A DNA stretch of 64,000 nt from Halobacteriovoraceae bacterium (GTDB taxonomy: Bacteria; Bdellovibrionota; Bacteriovoracia; Bacteriovoracales; Bacteriovoracaceae): assembly GCA_002712005.1 (NCBI GenBank), contig PASP01000004.1, positions 548,064-612,063 of the forward strand, written 5' to 3'. Made by a program: the position numbers and the translations under genes. This document shows positions 41,465 through 50,861 of this stretch, one piece after another. The notes under the pieces are model-generated. The model was not told the DNA's origin and made no database searches. It was given only the letters and a program-made list of their open reading frames with translations. The stretch's first letter is position 1; each line of letters begins with the position of its first letter.

Positions 41465-42466
41465 ATGATGGATAGTGAAGATAATGAAGAGTCCATTAGC
41501 TTAACTCTCAATGAAGATGATCTCTCTGAGCACAAAAGACTTGATCTCTTTCTTTCTAAGAAAATAAAAGACCTGAGTAGAAACTTTATTAAAAGTCTCT
41601 TCCAAAAAGGTTTAATTACGGTTGATGAGGACAGCCCTTATCAAGGTAAATTAGAATTAAAGAAAATGCCTCCAGCAGGAACTCGATTACGAATAGAAGT
41701 CCCTCCTCCTGCTCCAAGTGATGCCATAGCTGAAGATCTCCCCCTTGAAATTCTCTTTGAAGATGAGCATTTAATTATTGTTAATAAAGCGGCAGGGATG
41801 GTTGTGCATCCAGCACCAGGACACCCGACAGGAACACTCGTGAATGCCATTTTACATCACTGCAAAGATCTCAAAGGAGTTGGGGATCAAAAAAGGCCCG
41901 GTATAGTTCACCGACTCGACAAGGGAACTAGTGGAGTCATGGTCGTGGCCAAAACTCAAAAATGCCATGAGGGACTCGTTCTTCTCTTTTCTGAGCATAA
42001 TATTATTCGTGAGTATCAAGCCCTTGTTATGAAAACAAAGTTGAGGGATTCTGGAGCGGTTGAATCCCATATAGGACGTCATCCCAATAATCGATTAAAG
42101 ATGGCCTCTGAGGTAAGAAATGGAAAATGGTCCAAGACTTATTATAAAGTAGTTGAGTTATTCCAGCACTGCACATTAGTCTCTTGCACACTTGAAACTG
42201 GAAGGACTCACCAAATTCGTGTTCATATGTCTCAGGACCTCAAGGCTCCCCTCCTCATGGATCCTCTCTATGGGAATCCAAAAGAAAATATAAAGCGCTT
42301 ACCAGGTGAAGTCGCCAAAGTTTTCAAAGAATATCCTCATCCCTTTTTACACGCAAAGAAATTAGGATTCATCCATCCTATCACCAAAGAAGAACTTCTA
42401 TTTGAAACAGAACTACCTGCAATTTTTCAAGAAACCCTACAGGCTCTAAGAGAGTTTGATTCATGA
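41465..42466 (+). CDS. rluD: RluA/RluD family pseudouridine synthase
   Basis: The 333-residue protein has an N-terminal S4 RNA-binding domain (LDLFLSKKIKDLSRNFIKSLFQKGLI, about residues 25-90) and the catalytic domain. The key motif is GIVHRLDKGTSGVMVVAKT, with the catalytic Asp. Further motifs are EDEHLIIVNKAAGMVVHPAPGH and LETGRTHQIRVHM. RluD makes pseudouridines in helix 69 of 23S rRNA. RluA-type relatives with other targets cannot be excluded, although the S4 domain and the length favour RluD. It overlaps the next gene by 4 bp (ATGA). Confidence 0.9.
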   Translation: MMDSEDNEESISLTLNEDDLSEHKRLDLFLSKKIKDLSRNFIKSLFQKGLITVDEDSPYQGKLELKKMPPAGTRLRIEVPPPAPSDAIAEDLPLEILFEDEHLIIVNKAAGMVVHPAPGHPTGTLVNAILHHCKDLKGVGDQKRPGIVHRLDKGTSGVMVVAKTQKCHEGLVLLFSEHNIIREYQALVMKTKLRDSGAVESHIGRHPNNRLKMASEVRNGKWSKTYYKVVELFQHCTLVSCTLETGRTHQIRVHMSQDLKAPLLMDPLYGNPKENIKRLPGEVAKVFKEYPHPFLHAKKLGFIHPITKEELLFETELPAIFQETLQALREFDS

Positions 42467-43053
42467 CAAAAGTCTACGAACACAAGCTTCCTGTGGGTAA
42501 GTTTGAACTTTACAATGCTCGGCCGAACTTTGATTTCACAGAGGTATCTCAAGTTCACGGAAACCATGTTCTAGAAACGAATAAGAGTTTAAAAAATAAT
42601 AATCAAGAAGCTGATGGACTCTATTGCCTAACCCATGAATTCACTCCTATGGCCATCAAGACTGCCGACTGTCTTCCCATTTGTGTTTGCGGAGAAAAGG
42701 GAGTGGCCCTCCTTCATGCAGGATGGAGAGGTGTGGCCTCCAATATTTTTTCTTTGGAAAACCTAAAGGCCATAGTGCCTTTCTATTTCTTCATTGGACC
42801 GGCCATTGCTATTGAAAACTATGAAGTCCAACCCGACTTTAAAGAACATTTCTCAGCACTTGACCATTGCTTTACAAAGAGAGGACAAAGAATTTACTTT
42901 GATCTCAAAGGCGCTGCAGAAAGCTTAATTTTACACCAATTTCCTTCAGCACAGATTGAGAAATCCCCCATGGATACTTACTCTACCCCTGAGCTCCATA
43001 GTTTTCGCTTAGATAAGACGAAGCTTAGAAATTGGAATATTTGGCAACCTTAA
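42463..43053 (+). CDS. pgeF: PgeF/YfiH family (peptidoglycan editing factor, multicopper-oxidase-like fold)
   Basis: The 196-residue protein has the family motif KTADCLPICVCGEKGVALLHAGWRG, with the Cys and two His of the metal site, then FFIGPAIAIENYEVQPDF. It is shorter than most (about 240). The N-terminal part is reduced, but the active-site residues are kept. PgeF removes wrongly incorporated amino acids from cell-wall precursors. Relatives show purine nucleoside phosphorylase or adenosine deaminase activity. The location right after rluD, with an ATGA overlap, is the same as in many genomes and supports the call. Confidence 0.88.
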   Translation: MTKVYEHKLPVGKFELYNARPNFDFTEVSQVHGNHVLETNKSLKNNNQEADGLYCLTHEFTPMAIKTADCLPICVCGEKGVALLHAGWRGVASNIFSLENLKAIVPFYFFIGPAIAIENYEVQPDFKEHFSALDHCFTKRGQRIYFDLKGAAESLILHQFPSAQIEKSPMDTYSTPELHSFRLDKTKLRNWNIWQP

Positions 43054-43139
43054 TTATTACCATCTCTAGAATTCAAGTACGCTTCAGTTTATAATCTAAC
43101 AATATTTGTAAGTTAATCACTCATTAAGGGGAACTCTAT

Positions 43140-44282
43140 ATGACAGAGAATCAAAGTTTCTATCGCGGTAAGAATCTTACCCAGCATATCCTAGGTGGAC
43201 TAGGTGCTATCTTTATGATCGGCCTATCCCTCTATTTAACAAATTATTATTTTAATACAAAGTTTCCAACCGGAATTAATTCAGGTGGTCTTTGTGACAT
43301 CAACTCATTTTTCACCTGTGATCTTACAACAAACTCTATGGCCTCAAATATTGCCGGAGTTCCTATTTCACTCCTTGGTGTTCTCATGGGGACCTTTGTT
43401 CTCTTTGGCTTTCTTTTTAATAATGAAAAAGTTGAAGGAACCATCCACTCTCTTCTCATTGTGAATGGAATTGGTTGTCTTGTTCTTTTTCTTTATTCTC
43501 TCATCGCCCTTGGAGGACTTTGTCCTGCTTGTACCCTTTACTATATCGCTTCATGGCTGACTCTTTTTGCCTTTTTTAAAGGCAGTACAATTCGAACTCC
43601 CGATATCCTTACTCTCATTTGTTATGGAGCTGCATTTGGAATCATCTTTGCGATAACTTTTAATTATGTTCAAGGAAAGCAAAAGAATGTCAGTAAATTA
43701 GCACAGAGTTTGATATCTCAGTATGAAGGTCTACCTAATCTAGGTAATCCTAAGTTTGAGTCCGATTATAAGCTTGCTAAAATTGAGGGTACTTCATTTG
43801 CTGAAGCGCCGATACGAATTGTGAAGTTTTCAGATTTTGAGTGTCCAGCTTGTCGCATGCTTTCAGATATTCTTCATACTGTTGAAAAGCAATATAAAGG
43901 AAAGGTCGCAATTGATTATTTCTTCTATCCGCTTGATCACAACTGTAACCCTGAAATGACTCGTCCTATGCACCAAAATGCTTGTTATGCAGCCTATATG
44001 GCAGCCTGTGCTCCCGAAAAATTTCAAGAGATAGAATCTAAAATCTTTTCTAATCAACAAAGTCTATCAAAAGATTATATTGATCAATTGGCCAAAGAAT
44101 ACGGAGTAACCGAATGTATGGCCAAGCCAGAGACAAAAGAAAAGGTTGTAGAGTATATTAAGCAGGCTAAACCATTTGGTGTTAAATCAACTCCTACTTT
44201 TATACTTAATGGTGTAAAAATTGAAGGAGTACTTCCTTTAGACCAACTTAAAATACTAATTGATCACCTTTTAACTAAATAA
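43140..44282 (+). CDS. Vitamin K epoxide reductase-DsbA fusion (disulfide oxidation)
   Basis: The 380-residue membrane protein has a VKOR domain with four or five helices and two Cys pairs (CDINSFFTC and the active CPAC in GGLCPACTLYY). A DsbA-like thioredoxin domain follows from about residue 200, with FSDFECPACRML and the cis-Pro region KSTPTFILNG. In such fusions the VKOR part re-oxidises the thioredoxin part using quinone, so one protein makes disulfides in the periplasm. That fits the many Cys-containing exported proteins around it. It follows pgeF by 86 bp and precedes tatD by 8 bp. Confidence 0.92.
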   Translation: MTENQSFYRGKNLTQHILGGLGAIFMIGLSLYLTNYYFNTKFPTGINSGGLCDINSFFTCDLTTNSMASNIAGVPISLLGVLMGTFVLFGFLFNNEKVEGTIHSLLIVNGIGCLVLFLYSLIALGGLCPACTLYYIASWLTLFAFFKGSTIRTPDILTLICYGAAFGIIFAITFNYVQGKQKNVSKLAQSLISQYEGLPNLGNPKFESDYKLAKIEGTSFAEAPIRIVKFSDFECPACRMLSDILHTVEKQYKGKVAIDYFFYPLDHNCNPEMTRPMHQNACYAAYMAACAPEKFQEIESKIFSNQQSLSKDYIDQLAKEYGVTECMAKPETKEKVVEYIKQAKPFGVKSTPTFILNGVKIEGVLPLDQLKILIDHLLTK

Positions 44283-44290
44283 TTAAGTTT

Positions 44291-45097
44291 ATGAGCAAGA
44301 AAAAAAAGCGCGAGATCCCCATTTTTGATCACCCAATCTTTGAGACTCATTGTCATCTTGACTACCTCAAAGAAAGATCTACTGAAGAGACTCTCGCGCT
44401 CTCTTGCGAAAAAGGAATCAATAAGTTTATTACGATTTCTGTTGCGCCAGGAAACCTTGATAAAGTCATTGAAATTTCCAAAGCTCATGAAAATGTCTAT
44501 TGCACTCAAGGTCTTCATCCTCACGAGGCGAAACATTGGACTAGCGAAGTTGAGCAAAAAATCCTCAATCATAGCACTTTTGAAAAGGTCGTGGCCATCG
44601 GCGAAATAGGCTTAGACTTTCATTACAATAATTCTCCTAAAGAGAAACAAATCGAAGTTTTCAAAAGACAGCTTGAAATTGCGACAGAAAAAGAGCTCCC
44701 CGTTGTTATTCATTCACGGGATGCTGATCCTGAGACGATTGAAGTTCTATCTGAAATGGCTCCACAAATGAAGAAGAAAGGTGTTATTCACAGTTTTACT
44801 TCTGGACCAGAGCTTGCTCAGACAGCAATTGATTTAGGTTTTCATCTTGGATTCAATGGAATTATAACCTTTAAGAATGCTCAGGCCGTGAGAGATATTG
44901 TAACTCTCACACCTTTAGAGAGAATACTTTTAGAAACAGACTCTCCCTTTCTAACCCCTACACCTTATAGAGGTATGGAGAATGGACCTCAGTATCTCCC
45001 CTTCATTGCAGAGAAAATTGCTGAAATCAAAGAAGTTTCCGTAGATGAAGTCCTTGTCCAAGCCTATAAGAACAGCACTTCCCTCTTTCTCTCGTAA
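44291..45097 (+). CDS. tatD: TatD family metal-dependent DNase
   Basis: The 268-residue protein has the full TatD/YcfH set of metal ligands: FETHCHLDYL, VAIGEIGLDFHY, PVVIHSRDA, GVIHSFTSG and LLETDSPFLTP. TatD enzymes are 3'-5' exonucleases or deoxyribonucleases that act in DNA repair or breakdown. The YcfH-type proteins may act on D-aminoacyl-tRNA or other substrates, so exact substrate is open. It closes the co-directional run that starts with the ParA-like gene. Confidence 0.92.
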   Translation: MSKKKKREIPIFDHPIFETHCHLDYLKERSTEETLALSCEKGINKFITISVAPGNLDKVIEISKAHENVYCTQGLHPHEAKHWTSEVEQKILNHSTFEKVVAIGEIGLDFHYNNSPKEKQIEVFKRQLEIATEKELPVVIHSRDADPETIEVLSEMAPQMKKKGVIHSFTSGPELAQTAIDLGFHLGFNGIITFKNAQAVRDIVTLTPLERILLETDSPFLTPTPYRGMENGPQYLPFIAEKIAEIKEVSVDEVLVQAYKNSTSLFLS

Positions 45098-45211
45098 ATC
45101 ACCTCTACCTTAGTCTTTTCTTAGCCTTTACCAAAAAAGGTAGATCTTACCACTGGGTAGGTTACTTCGATCTTTAAGTAGTCTCTTGCCTACACAATCC
45201 GATAGATAAGA

Positions 45212-45580
45212 ATGAATAAAAAAATCCTGCTATTAGGGTTAATGAGTTTGGCCACAGGGCTTAATGCCTATGATACCTTTCCTATTACCCGATTTACTCC
45301 TAGCGAACGTGATGGAGTTATCAATTTCTACTCTAGCTATCGCCCTCAAATGACGGCCACACTAGATTGTAGTAGCTTTTTAATGGGAGTAACTTATTAC
45401 TACCCTAAAGGGCAAAACCAGTTTCTTCATCTTTTTGAAGATGAGTGTCACGAGATCTTTGAAACTGTAGATTATTGGTTTAGCTATAGTGAGACGGCCT
45501 GTCTGGTAGTTGATTTTGATCAGAAGAATTGGAATCTCATTAAGGGCGCTGATCGCTGTCCAAATATCCAACCTAGATAA
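45212..45580 (+). CDS. Small exported protein, unknown function
   Basis: The 122-residue protein has a signal peptide (MNKKILLLGLMSLATGLNA, cleavage after residue 19) and a mature part rich in Tyr and Phe with four Cys (ATLDCSSF, EDECHEIF, ETACLVVDF and DRCPNIQ). No family is recognised. The ATG is preceded by a purine-rich AGATAAGA rather than a strong ribosome site. It sits alone between tatD and the ThDP-fold gene. Confidence 0.7.
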   Translation: MNKKILLLGLMSLATGLNAYDTFPITRFTPSERDGVINFYSSYRPQMTATLDCSSFLMGVTYYYPKGQNQFLHLFEDECHEIFETVDYWFSYSETACLVVDFDQKNWNLIKGADRCPNIQPR

Positions 45581-45717
45581 CTCAATAATTCAAGCTACTT
45601 ACAAATACTTGAGCTATTTATTTAGGAATCTACACATTTAATAAGCGAAACATAGATGCCGAGCATCATTTTTTTCTCTATTCTAGTTTTAATCGTAAAA
45701 CTGGCAAGGAGATCATC

Positions 45718-47382
45718 ATGAATATTGCTCAGGCCATAATTGAAACCTTAAAAAAGTACGAAGTTGATCACCTCTTTGGGACCCCTGGCGACTCTGTCCA
45801 CTTCCTTATGGAAGCTTTAAAAAAGTCTCAAGAGTTGGAATTTATCCAAGTCGGACATGAAGAGGGAGGCGCATTAGCTGCAAGTGCTCAGGCCAAATCT
45901 GGAGCTAAGCTTTCTGCCTGTATTGGTTCATCTGGCCCAGGAATTATTCATCTCCTAAATGGTCTCTATGATGCAAAATTAGACGGAGCCCCAGTACTGG
46001 CCATAACTGGCCAAGTGGAGACATCACAGATTGGTCTTAAAAAGGGTCACGAAATTGAATCTGAGCGACTCCTTGATGATGTTACATGCTTTAATCAAAC
46101 GATTCTGAATGCAGAATCTGCTGTGAAAATTATCGATCTTGCTTGTCGTACCGCCATTGAAAAAAATGGAGTGGCGCATATCTCTCTTCCGCTAGATATG
46201 GCCTATCAAAATGTTGAACTCATCGATCATTTAGAAACCCCTATTTTTAACCATGGAAAATTAGAACCCAACCATGAAGATGTTAAGCAAGCTTTAAGAA
46301 AAATCGAAAAGGCTCAAAAGCCCGTTGTTCTCGCTGGTAGAGGATGTTTATGCGCTCAGGACGAGTTTGAACTATTCATTAATAAGATCAAAGCTCCTGT
46401 GATCAAAACGCTTAGAGCAAAATCTCTAATCGATGATGAACATCCCCACTCACTAGGCGGTCTTGGTCGATTTGGAATAAGACCAGCGTATGAAGCCCTT
46501 CAAAATTGTGACCTTCTCATTGTCCTAGGAACTGATTTTCCCTTTCAGGACTATTTAAAAGAGCCTAAAGAAGTTATTCAAGTTGATACAAGTACAGAAG
46601 TCCTTACCGCAAGTAGAAGTCACCCTATTGAACTTCCCATTCATGCACATATCAAAGACTTCTTGCAACTTATGAATGAGTTCGAATATATGAGCGAAGA
46701 TTATTTTTTGAATAAATCTCATTCACATATGAAAGCCTATCATAGGCTCATGGATAAGATTGACCTTAACTTTGAAAAAAATATTATCCCTCAAAACTTC
46801 ATGAGAGTTCTGGGAATGAAAGCCGACGATCAAGCCCTATTCACCTGTGACTCAGGACTGATTACATCACACTTTGCCAAGAGTATGAGGATGAGAAAAA
46901 AACAAAGAGTTTATTTTTCTGGCAATCTAGGAGCAAAGGCCTTTAGCGTTTCAGCAGCGTTAGGATTACAGCTCCAATCTCCTAAAAATCAAGTGATCAG
47001 CATCATCGATGCAGAGAGCTTAAATATGCTTCCCAGTGAGCTTGGAACGATTTCAAGTTACGGGTTGCCTATAAAAATCTTTATAGTAAATCGAGCCGGT
47101 CCAAATCAGTCCGCCATTGAAAAACCAAATTATGAAATGCTTGCTAAAGCTTATGGAATTGAAGCAAAGAGTATCCAAGACCCGAATTCGTTAGAAGAGG
47201 CTGTAGAATTTGCTCTTCAACATGATGGTCCTTATATTTTAAATGTTGAAGTCCATGACTATAAGAATAATCAATATCCTATTCTAGAATTTGATCCAGT
47301 ATACGGGATTAGCAAAGAGGCCTTAAAAGAGATCTGGGAATCTATTCAGGATACAGTAACTGTTAATTTAAAAGTTGCTTGA
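45718..47382 (+). CDS. ThDP-dependent enzyme homologue (acetolactate synthase/pyruvate oxidase fold) with altered cofactor motif
   Basis: The 554-residue protein has the three-domain fold of the AHAS/POX group. The PYR domain contains HLFGTPGDSVHFLMEAL and the conserved Glu in QVGHEEGGALAA (about residue 50). The middle domain follows from about 190, and the PP domain from about 370. In the PP domain, the usual cofactor motif GDG...NN is not kept: the region reads VISIIDAESLNMLPSELGTI then IFIVNRAG, so the metal-binding Asp and second Asn are replaced. The rest of the PP domain aligns well. This could be an inactive or differently working relative. GGAG lies before the ATG. It overlaps the end of the convergent next gene by 20 bp. 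Confidence 0.8.
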   Translation: MNIAQAIIETLKKYEVDHLFGTPGDSVHFLMEALKKSQELEFIQVGHEEGGALAASAQAKSGAKLSACIGSSGPGIIHLLNGLYDAKLDGAPVLAITGQVETSQIGLKKGHEIESERLLDDVTCFNQTILNAESAVKIIDLACRTAIEKNGVAHISLPLDMAYQNVELIDHLETPIFNHGKLEPNHEDVKQALRKIEKAQKPVVLAGRGCLCAQDEFELFINKIKAPVIKTLRAKSLIDDEHPHSLGGLGRFGIRPAYEALQNCDLLIVLGTDFPFQDYLKEPKEVIQVDTSTEVLTASRSHPIELPIHAHIKDFLQLMNEFEYMSEDYFLNKSHSHMKAYHRLMDKIDLNFEKNIIPQNFMRVLGMKADDQALFTCDSGLITSHFAKSMRMRKKQRVYFSGNLGAKAFSVSAALGLQLQSPKNQVISIIDAESLNMLPSELGTISSYGLPIKIFIVNRAGPNQSAIEKPNYEMLAKAYGIEAKSIQDPNSLEEAVEFALQHDGPYILNVEVHDYKNNQYPILEFDPVYGISKEALKEIWESIQDTVTVNLKVA

Positions 47383-48367
47383 GATGAGCACTTGAGGGAT
47401 TGAAATTTAATTGATGAGAATTCATCATTCTTTCTCTGAAGTTTTGATCCAGTTGTTTAGAAAAATTCTTCTTGGCAACTGCTCGCATAAGAGTCTGATT
47501 TATTTTTTCATAAACGAGAAATTGCACCTCAGGTGAACTTTCTAACTCATTATGATTTTCCGTTCTCAATTCATTGCTAACAAAGGTCATCTCTTTCTTG
47601 CGAGCGACATTGGGTCCATCATTAAAGAAGTTATCTTGATCACTGATCAAATTGAAATTTTCTTTCACATTTTGAGGAATAATATCGTTATCTGAACCAA
47701 TTGAATCTAGAGTAACAAGCAAGTCTATATTTCTAAATCCATGCTCAACTCTATTCAGTTCATTTGCGACATCTACAATGGTATCGCCACCCATTCCGTG
47801 GCCAACTAAAATTATAGGTTGCCCATGGGGTCTCGACTTCACGGCTTCTATAATGTCTTCCTTACCATCCCAATTGAAAACTTCTGAATAAGGAATATTT
47901 CCAGACATTTCACCTAGGCCTTCATTCTCTGCTTCAAAAGGGTTAAAAGAAAAACCTTTGACAAAGAAAATACCTGGCTTATCCACGCGCTTGCTATCGC
48001 TTTGAACAACCTCTTGAGCAGAGGCACTTCCCTTCTCACCAGCTGGAATTTCTACACCTATTGAGGGCAGAGAGGGACTAACGACACTCGCCAAGCCTCG
48101 AACGAGAGAACTTCCCGCTTGTCCAAGAAGATGCTTTCCTGCACTTCCCGTCTCAGCAACCTTCGACTGAACTTTGTCTTTAATATCTTTTCCTACTTGA
48201 GAGAGATCTTTATCTTGAAGAGCTGTAGGGTTTTGGGGGGCTTTCTTCGCTGTATTTTCCACAACTTCCGCCCCCTTATCTTTGAGCGCTGACGAAACTT
48301 TGGTAGGTCGGCGATTCAAATAATCCTGTTTAGAGGCATAACGAATTGTAGAGTTCGAGCTTTTCAT
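47363..48367 (-). CDS. Alpha/beta-hydrolase-like protein lacking the nucleophile Ser
   Basis: About 334 residues from the ATG at 48367; a GTG 15 nt upstream is possible. Residues about 1-120 are low-complexity and probably disordered. Residues about 120-300 resemble an alpha/beta hydrolase: PGIFFVKGFSFNP, then PIILVGHGMGGDTIVDVANEL, IDLLVTLDSIG, and a late His (NHNELESSP region). In active lipases the elbow is GHSxGG; here it is GHGMGG, with Gly in place of Ser. It may therefore be a non-catalytic binding protein. No export signal is obvious. It converges on the ThDP-fold gene. Confidence 0.68.
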   Translation of the reverse strand: MKSSNSTIRYASKQDYLNRRPTKVSSALKDKGAEVVENTAKKAPQNPTALQDKDLSQVGKDIKDKVQSKVAETGSAGKHLLGQAGSSLVRGLASVVSPSLPSIGVEIPAGEKGSASAQEVVQSDSKRVDKPGIFFVKGFSFNPFEAENEGLGEMSGNIPYSEVFNWDGKEDIIEAVKSRPHGQPIILVGHGMGGDTIVDVANELNRVEHGFRNIDLLVTLDSIGSDNDIIPQNVKENFNLISDQDNFFNDGPNVARKKEMTFVSNELRTENHNELESSPEVQFLVYEKINQTLMRAVAKKNFSKQLDQNFRERMMNSHQLNFNPSSAHLKQLLN

Positions 48368-48545
48368 GATTCCATCATACACTGCAACGCAAGATAATCA
48401 CGGCCTAAGGAAGAATTGACCTAGGCCTGATCCCCTTCTCAAAGTGAGTACAATTTTCCCACAATATTGGTCAGTTATAGTTAAAAGGGTGTGCGAAGCC
48501 TATTAACTATGATAGAAGCATTAAATCTAAAATTTGAATTATTTC

Positions 48546-48577
48546 GTACCCCAGAGTGTCCTTACGGCCAGGGGTAC
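48546..48577 (+). promoter_or_regulatory. Stem-loop in the gapA leader
   Basis: GTACCCC and GGGGTAC form a 7-bp GC-rich stem around an 18-nt loop, ending just before the AGGAG ribosome site of gapA. It could control mRNA stability or translation. No T-run follows, so it is not a terminator. Confidence 0.45.
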
Positions 48578-48597
48578 ATTCATTAGGAGTCCGTCAA

Positions 48598-49614
48598 ATG
48601 GCAAAAATAAAAGTAGCAATTAATGGAATGGGAAGAATTGGTCGTACATTAGTTAGAGAATTCTTTTCTCGTAACGACTTAAACTATGAACTTGTTGCAG
48701 TTAACAATCCGGGAACGCCTACTCCCTATATTCACCTCCTCAAGTTTGATTCAGTTCATGGACCATTTCGTGGACAAATTGAATACAAAGAAGGCGATAA
48801 TACTTTTGCTGTTAATGGAAACACAATTAAGTTCTACAACTTTAGAGACCCTTCAGAAATTCCATGGGGTGCTGATAAAGTAGATATTGTTATTGATGCC
48901 ACTGGAAAATTTAAAGATAAAAATTCTCTAGGACTTCATAAAAGAGATACAGTTAAGAAAGTAGTTATGTGTGCTCCTGGAAAAGACCTCGATGGTACTT
49001 TTGTTATGGGAATTAACCACGAAGACTATAATCATGAAGAACACGACATTGTAAGCAACGCTAGCTGTACAACAAACTGTCTCGCTCCAGTGGCCAAAGT
49101 TCTTAATGACAGCTTTGGTATCGAAAGTGGATTTATGACAACAGTTCATGCTTACACATCTGATCAAAAGATCCTCGATAACAGCCATAAAGATTTACGT
49201 CGTGCTCGTGCCGCTGCTGTTAGTATGGTTCCAACGACAACAGGGGCAGCTAAAGCCGTTGGACTTGTCATCCCAGAACTCAAAGGAAAGCTTGATGGAC
49301 TTGCTATTCGAGTTCCTACTCCGAATGTATCGATGGTAGACCTCAACGTTGTTCTCAAAGAAAATGTTGATATCGAAACAATCAATAACGCTCTAATTGA
49401 AGCAGCCAATGGACCACTTAAAGGAATTTTAAAAACAGAAAGCCTACCTCTTGTAAGTTGTGACTACTTTGGAATGCGTGAATCTTCTTGTGTGGATTTA
49501 GAGCTTACAAATAAGATCGACAATATTTACAAAGTTATTACTTGGTATGACAACGAAGCAGGTTTTTCAAATCGTGTTCTTGACCTCGTTAATCATATGG
49601 GAAGTAAGTTTTAA
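48598..49614 (+). CDS. gapA: Glyceraldehyde-3-phosphate dehydrogenase
   Basis: The 338-residue protein starts at ATG 48598 (AKIKVAINGMGRIGRTLVRE) with AGGAG upstream; an earlier in-frame codon at 48556 lacks a site. It has the NAD-binding NGMGRIGR, the active-site ASCTTNCLAP with the catalytic Cys, TTVHAYTSDQ with the His, and the C-terminal WYDNEAGFSNRVLDL. It converts glyceraldehyde 3-phosphate to 1,3-bisphosphoglycerate. It is the first gene of a gapA-pgk-tpiA-secG cluster, common in many bacteria. Confidence 0.97.
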   Translation: MAKIKVAINGMGRIGRTLVREFFSRNDLNYELVAVNNPGTPTPYIHLLKFDSVHGPFRGQIEYKEGDNTFAVNGNTIKFYNFRDPSEIPWGADKVDIVIDATGKFKDKNSLGLHKRDTVKKVVMCAPGKDLDGTFVMGINHEDYNHEEHDIVSNASCTTNCLAPVAKVLNDSFGIESGFMTTVHAYTSDQKILDNSHKDLRRARAAAVSMVPTTTGAAKAVGLVIPELKGKLDGLAIRVPTPNVSMVDLNVVLKENVDIETINNALIEAANGPLKGILKTESLPLVSCDYFGMRESSCVDLELTNKIDNIYKVITWYDNEAGFSNRVLDLVNHMGSKF

Positions 49615-49649
49615 TTGAGATAAAACGATTTTTATAAGGATAAGGTTTT

Positions 49650-50846
49650 ATGGCCATTCAATATATAGATTCTGAAATGATGGAAGTTGAAGGAAAAAGA
49701 GTAATTGCTCGTTTCGACTTCAATGTTCCTCTAGACAAATCTACAGGTAAGATTACGGATACAACTCGTCTTGATCGTGCTCTTCCAACAATTCAATATA
49801 TTCTTGAGAAAAAACCAAAGAACCTTATTCTTATGAGCCACTTGGGCAGACCTAAAGGTGAAGCTAAGGCTGAACTCAGTCTTGAACCTGTGGCAACTTA
49901 CCTCGCTGAAAAATTGGGAGAAGATGTCATCCTCACAGAGTCATGTGTTGATCGTGCGATTAAGCCTCTTCTGGATCTTCCAAAAACTCGAATCGTTCTT
50001 CTACAAAATTTACGTTTTCATCCTGAAGAAAAAAATAATGATCCTGAGTTTGCTCGCAAACTTGCTAGCTATGCAGATGTCTATGTAAATGATGCCTTTG
50101 GTACTGCCCATAGAAAGCACGCAAGTACATACGGTATTATGGCGTATTTCAAAAAAACAAGCTTTGCCGGCTTTTTAATGAAATCAGAAATTGAAGCCCT
50201 CTCTCATGTGGTCAATAGTCCTAAATCTCCATTCACTGCCATTGTCGGTGGCGCTAAGGTCAGTGATAAAATTAAAATCATCGATGCTCTTTTAGCCAAT
50301 GTTGATCATCTTCTTATTGGTGGTGCGATGGCCTACCCCTTTCTCAAAGCAAAAGGCTTTGAAGTGGGAAGCTCACTTTGTAGTGACGAAGATGTAGCGC
50401 TTGCAAAAAATATTTTAGGCCAACCCATTGCCAGAAGAATCGTTCTTCCTAAAGATCATTTGATTGCATCAAACCCAGACTCCGCTCCTTCTATTACGGA
50501 AGATCAGAATATTCCCGAAGGGCAAATGGGTCTCGATATTGGTCCTCAAACGATTGAGCTTTTCAATGAAAAATTAAAAAGTTCGAAAACCGTACTTTGG
50601 AACGGGCCTATGGGGTTCTTTGAAAAAGAAAGCTTTGCAAAAGGTACCTTTGCCATGGCCAGAACCCTATCAGACTTAAAAGATGCTTTCACTCTTATCG
50701 GTGGTGGGGATAGTGTATCAGCAGTCAATCAAAGTGGTCTTGCTGATAAGATGTCCCATGTCTCTACCGGTGGTGGAGCAAGCTTAGAGTTTATTGAAAA
50801 TGGTACTCTTCCAGGAGTACAGGCCTTAAAATTCGGACTTGATTAA
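49650..50846 (+). CDS. pgk: Phosphoglycerate kinase
   Basis: The 398-residue protein shows the PGK pattern: [37 protein letters not shown]-like [52 protein letters not shown] and the terminal [11 protein letters not shown]...[19 protein letters not shown]. It makes ATP and 3-phosphoglycerate in glycolysis. It follows gapA by 35 bp and precedes tpiA by 15 bp, so the three are clearly one transcript. Confidence 0.97.
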   Translation: MAIQYIDSEMMEVEGKRVIARFDFNVPLDKSTGKITDTTRLDRALPTIQYILEKKPKNLILMSHLGRPKGEAKAELSLEPVATYLAEKLGEDVILTESCVDRAIKPLLDLPKTRIVLLQNLRFHPEEKNNDPEFARKLASYADVYVNDAFGTAHRKHASTYGIMAYFKKTSFAGFLMKSEIEALSHVVNSPKSPFTAIVGGAKVSDKIKIIDALLANVDHLLIGGAMAYPFLKAKGFEVGSSLCSDEDVALAKNILGQPIARRIVLPKDHLIASNPDSAPSITEDQNIPEGQMGLDIGPQTIELFNEKLKSSKTVLWNGPMGFFEKESFAKGTFAMARTLSDLKDAFTLIGGGDSVSAVNQSGLADKMSHVSTGGGASLEFIENGTLPGVQALKFGLD

Positions 50847-50861
50847 TTCAAAGGAGTTGAA

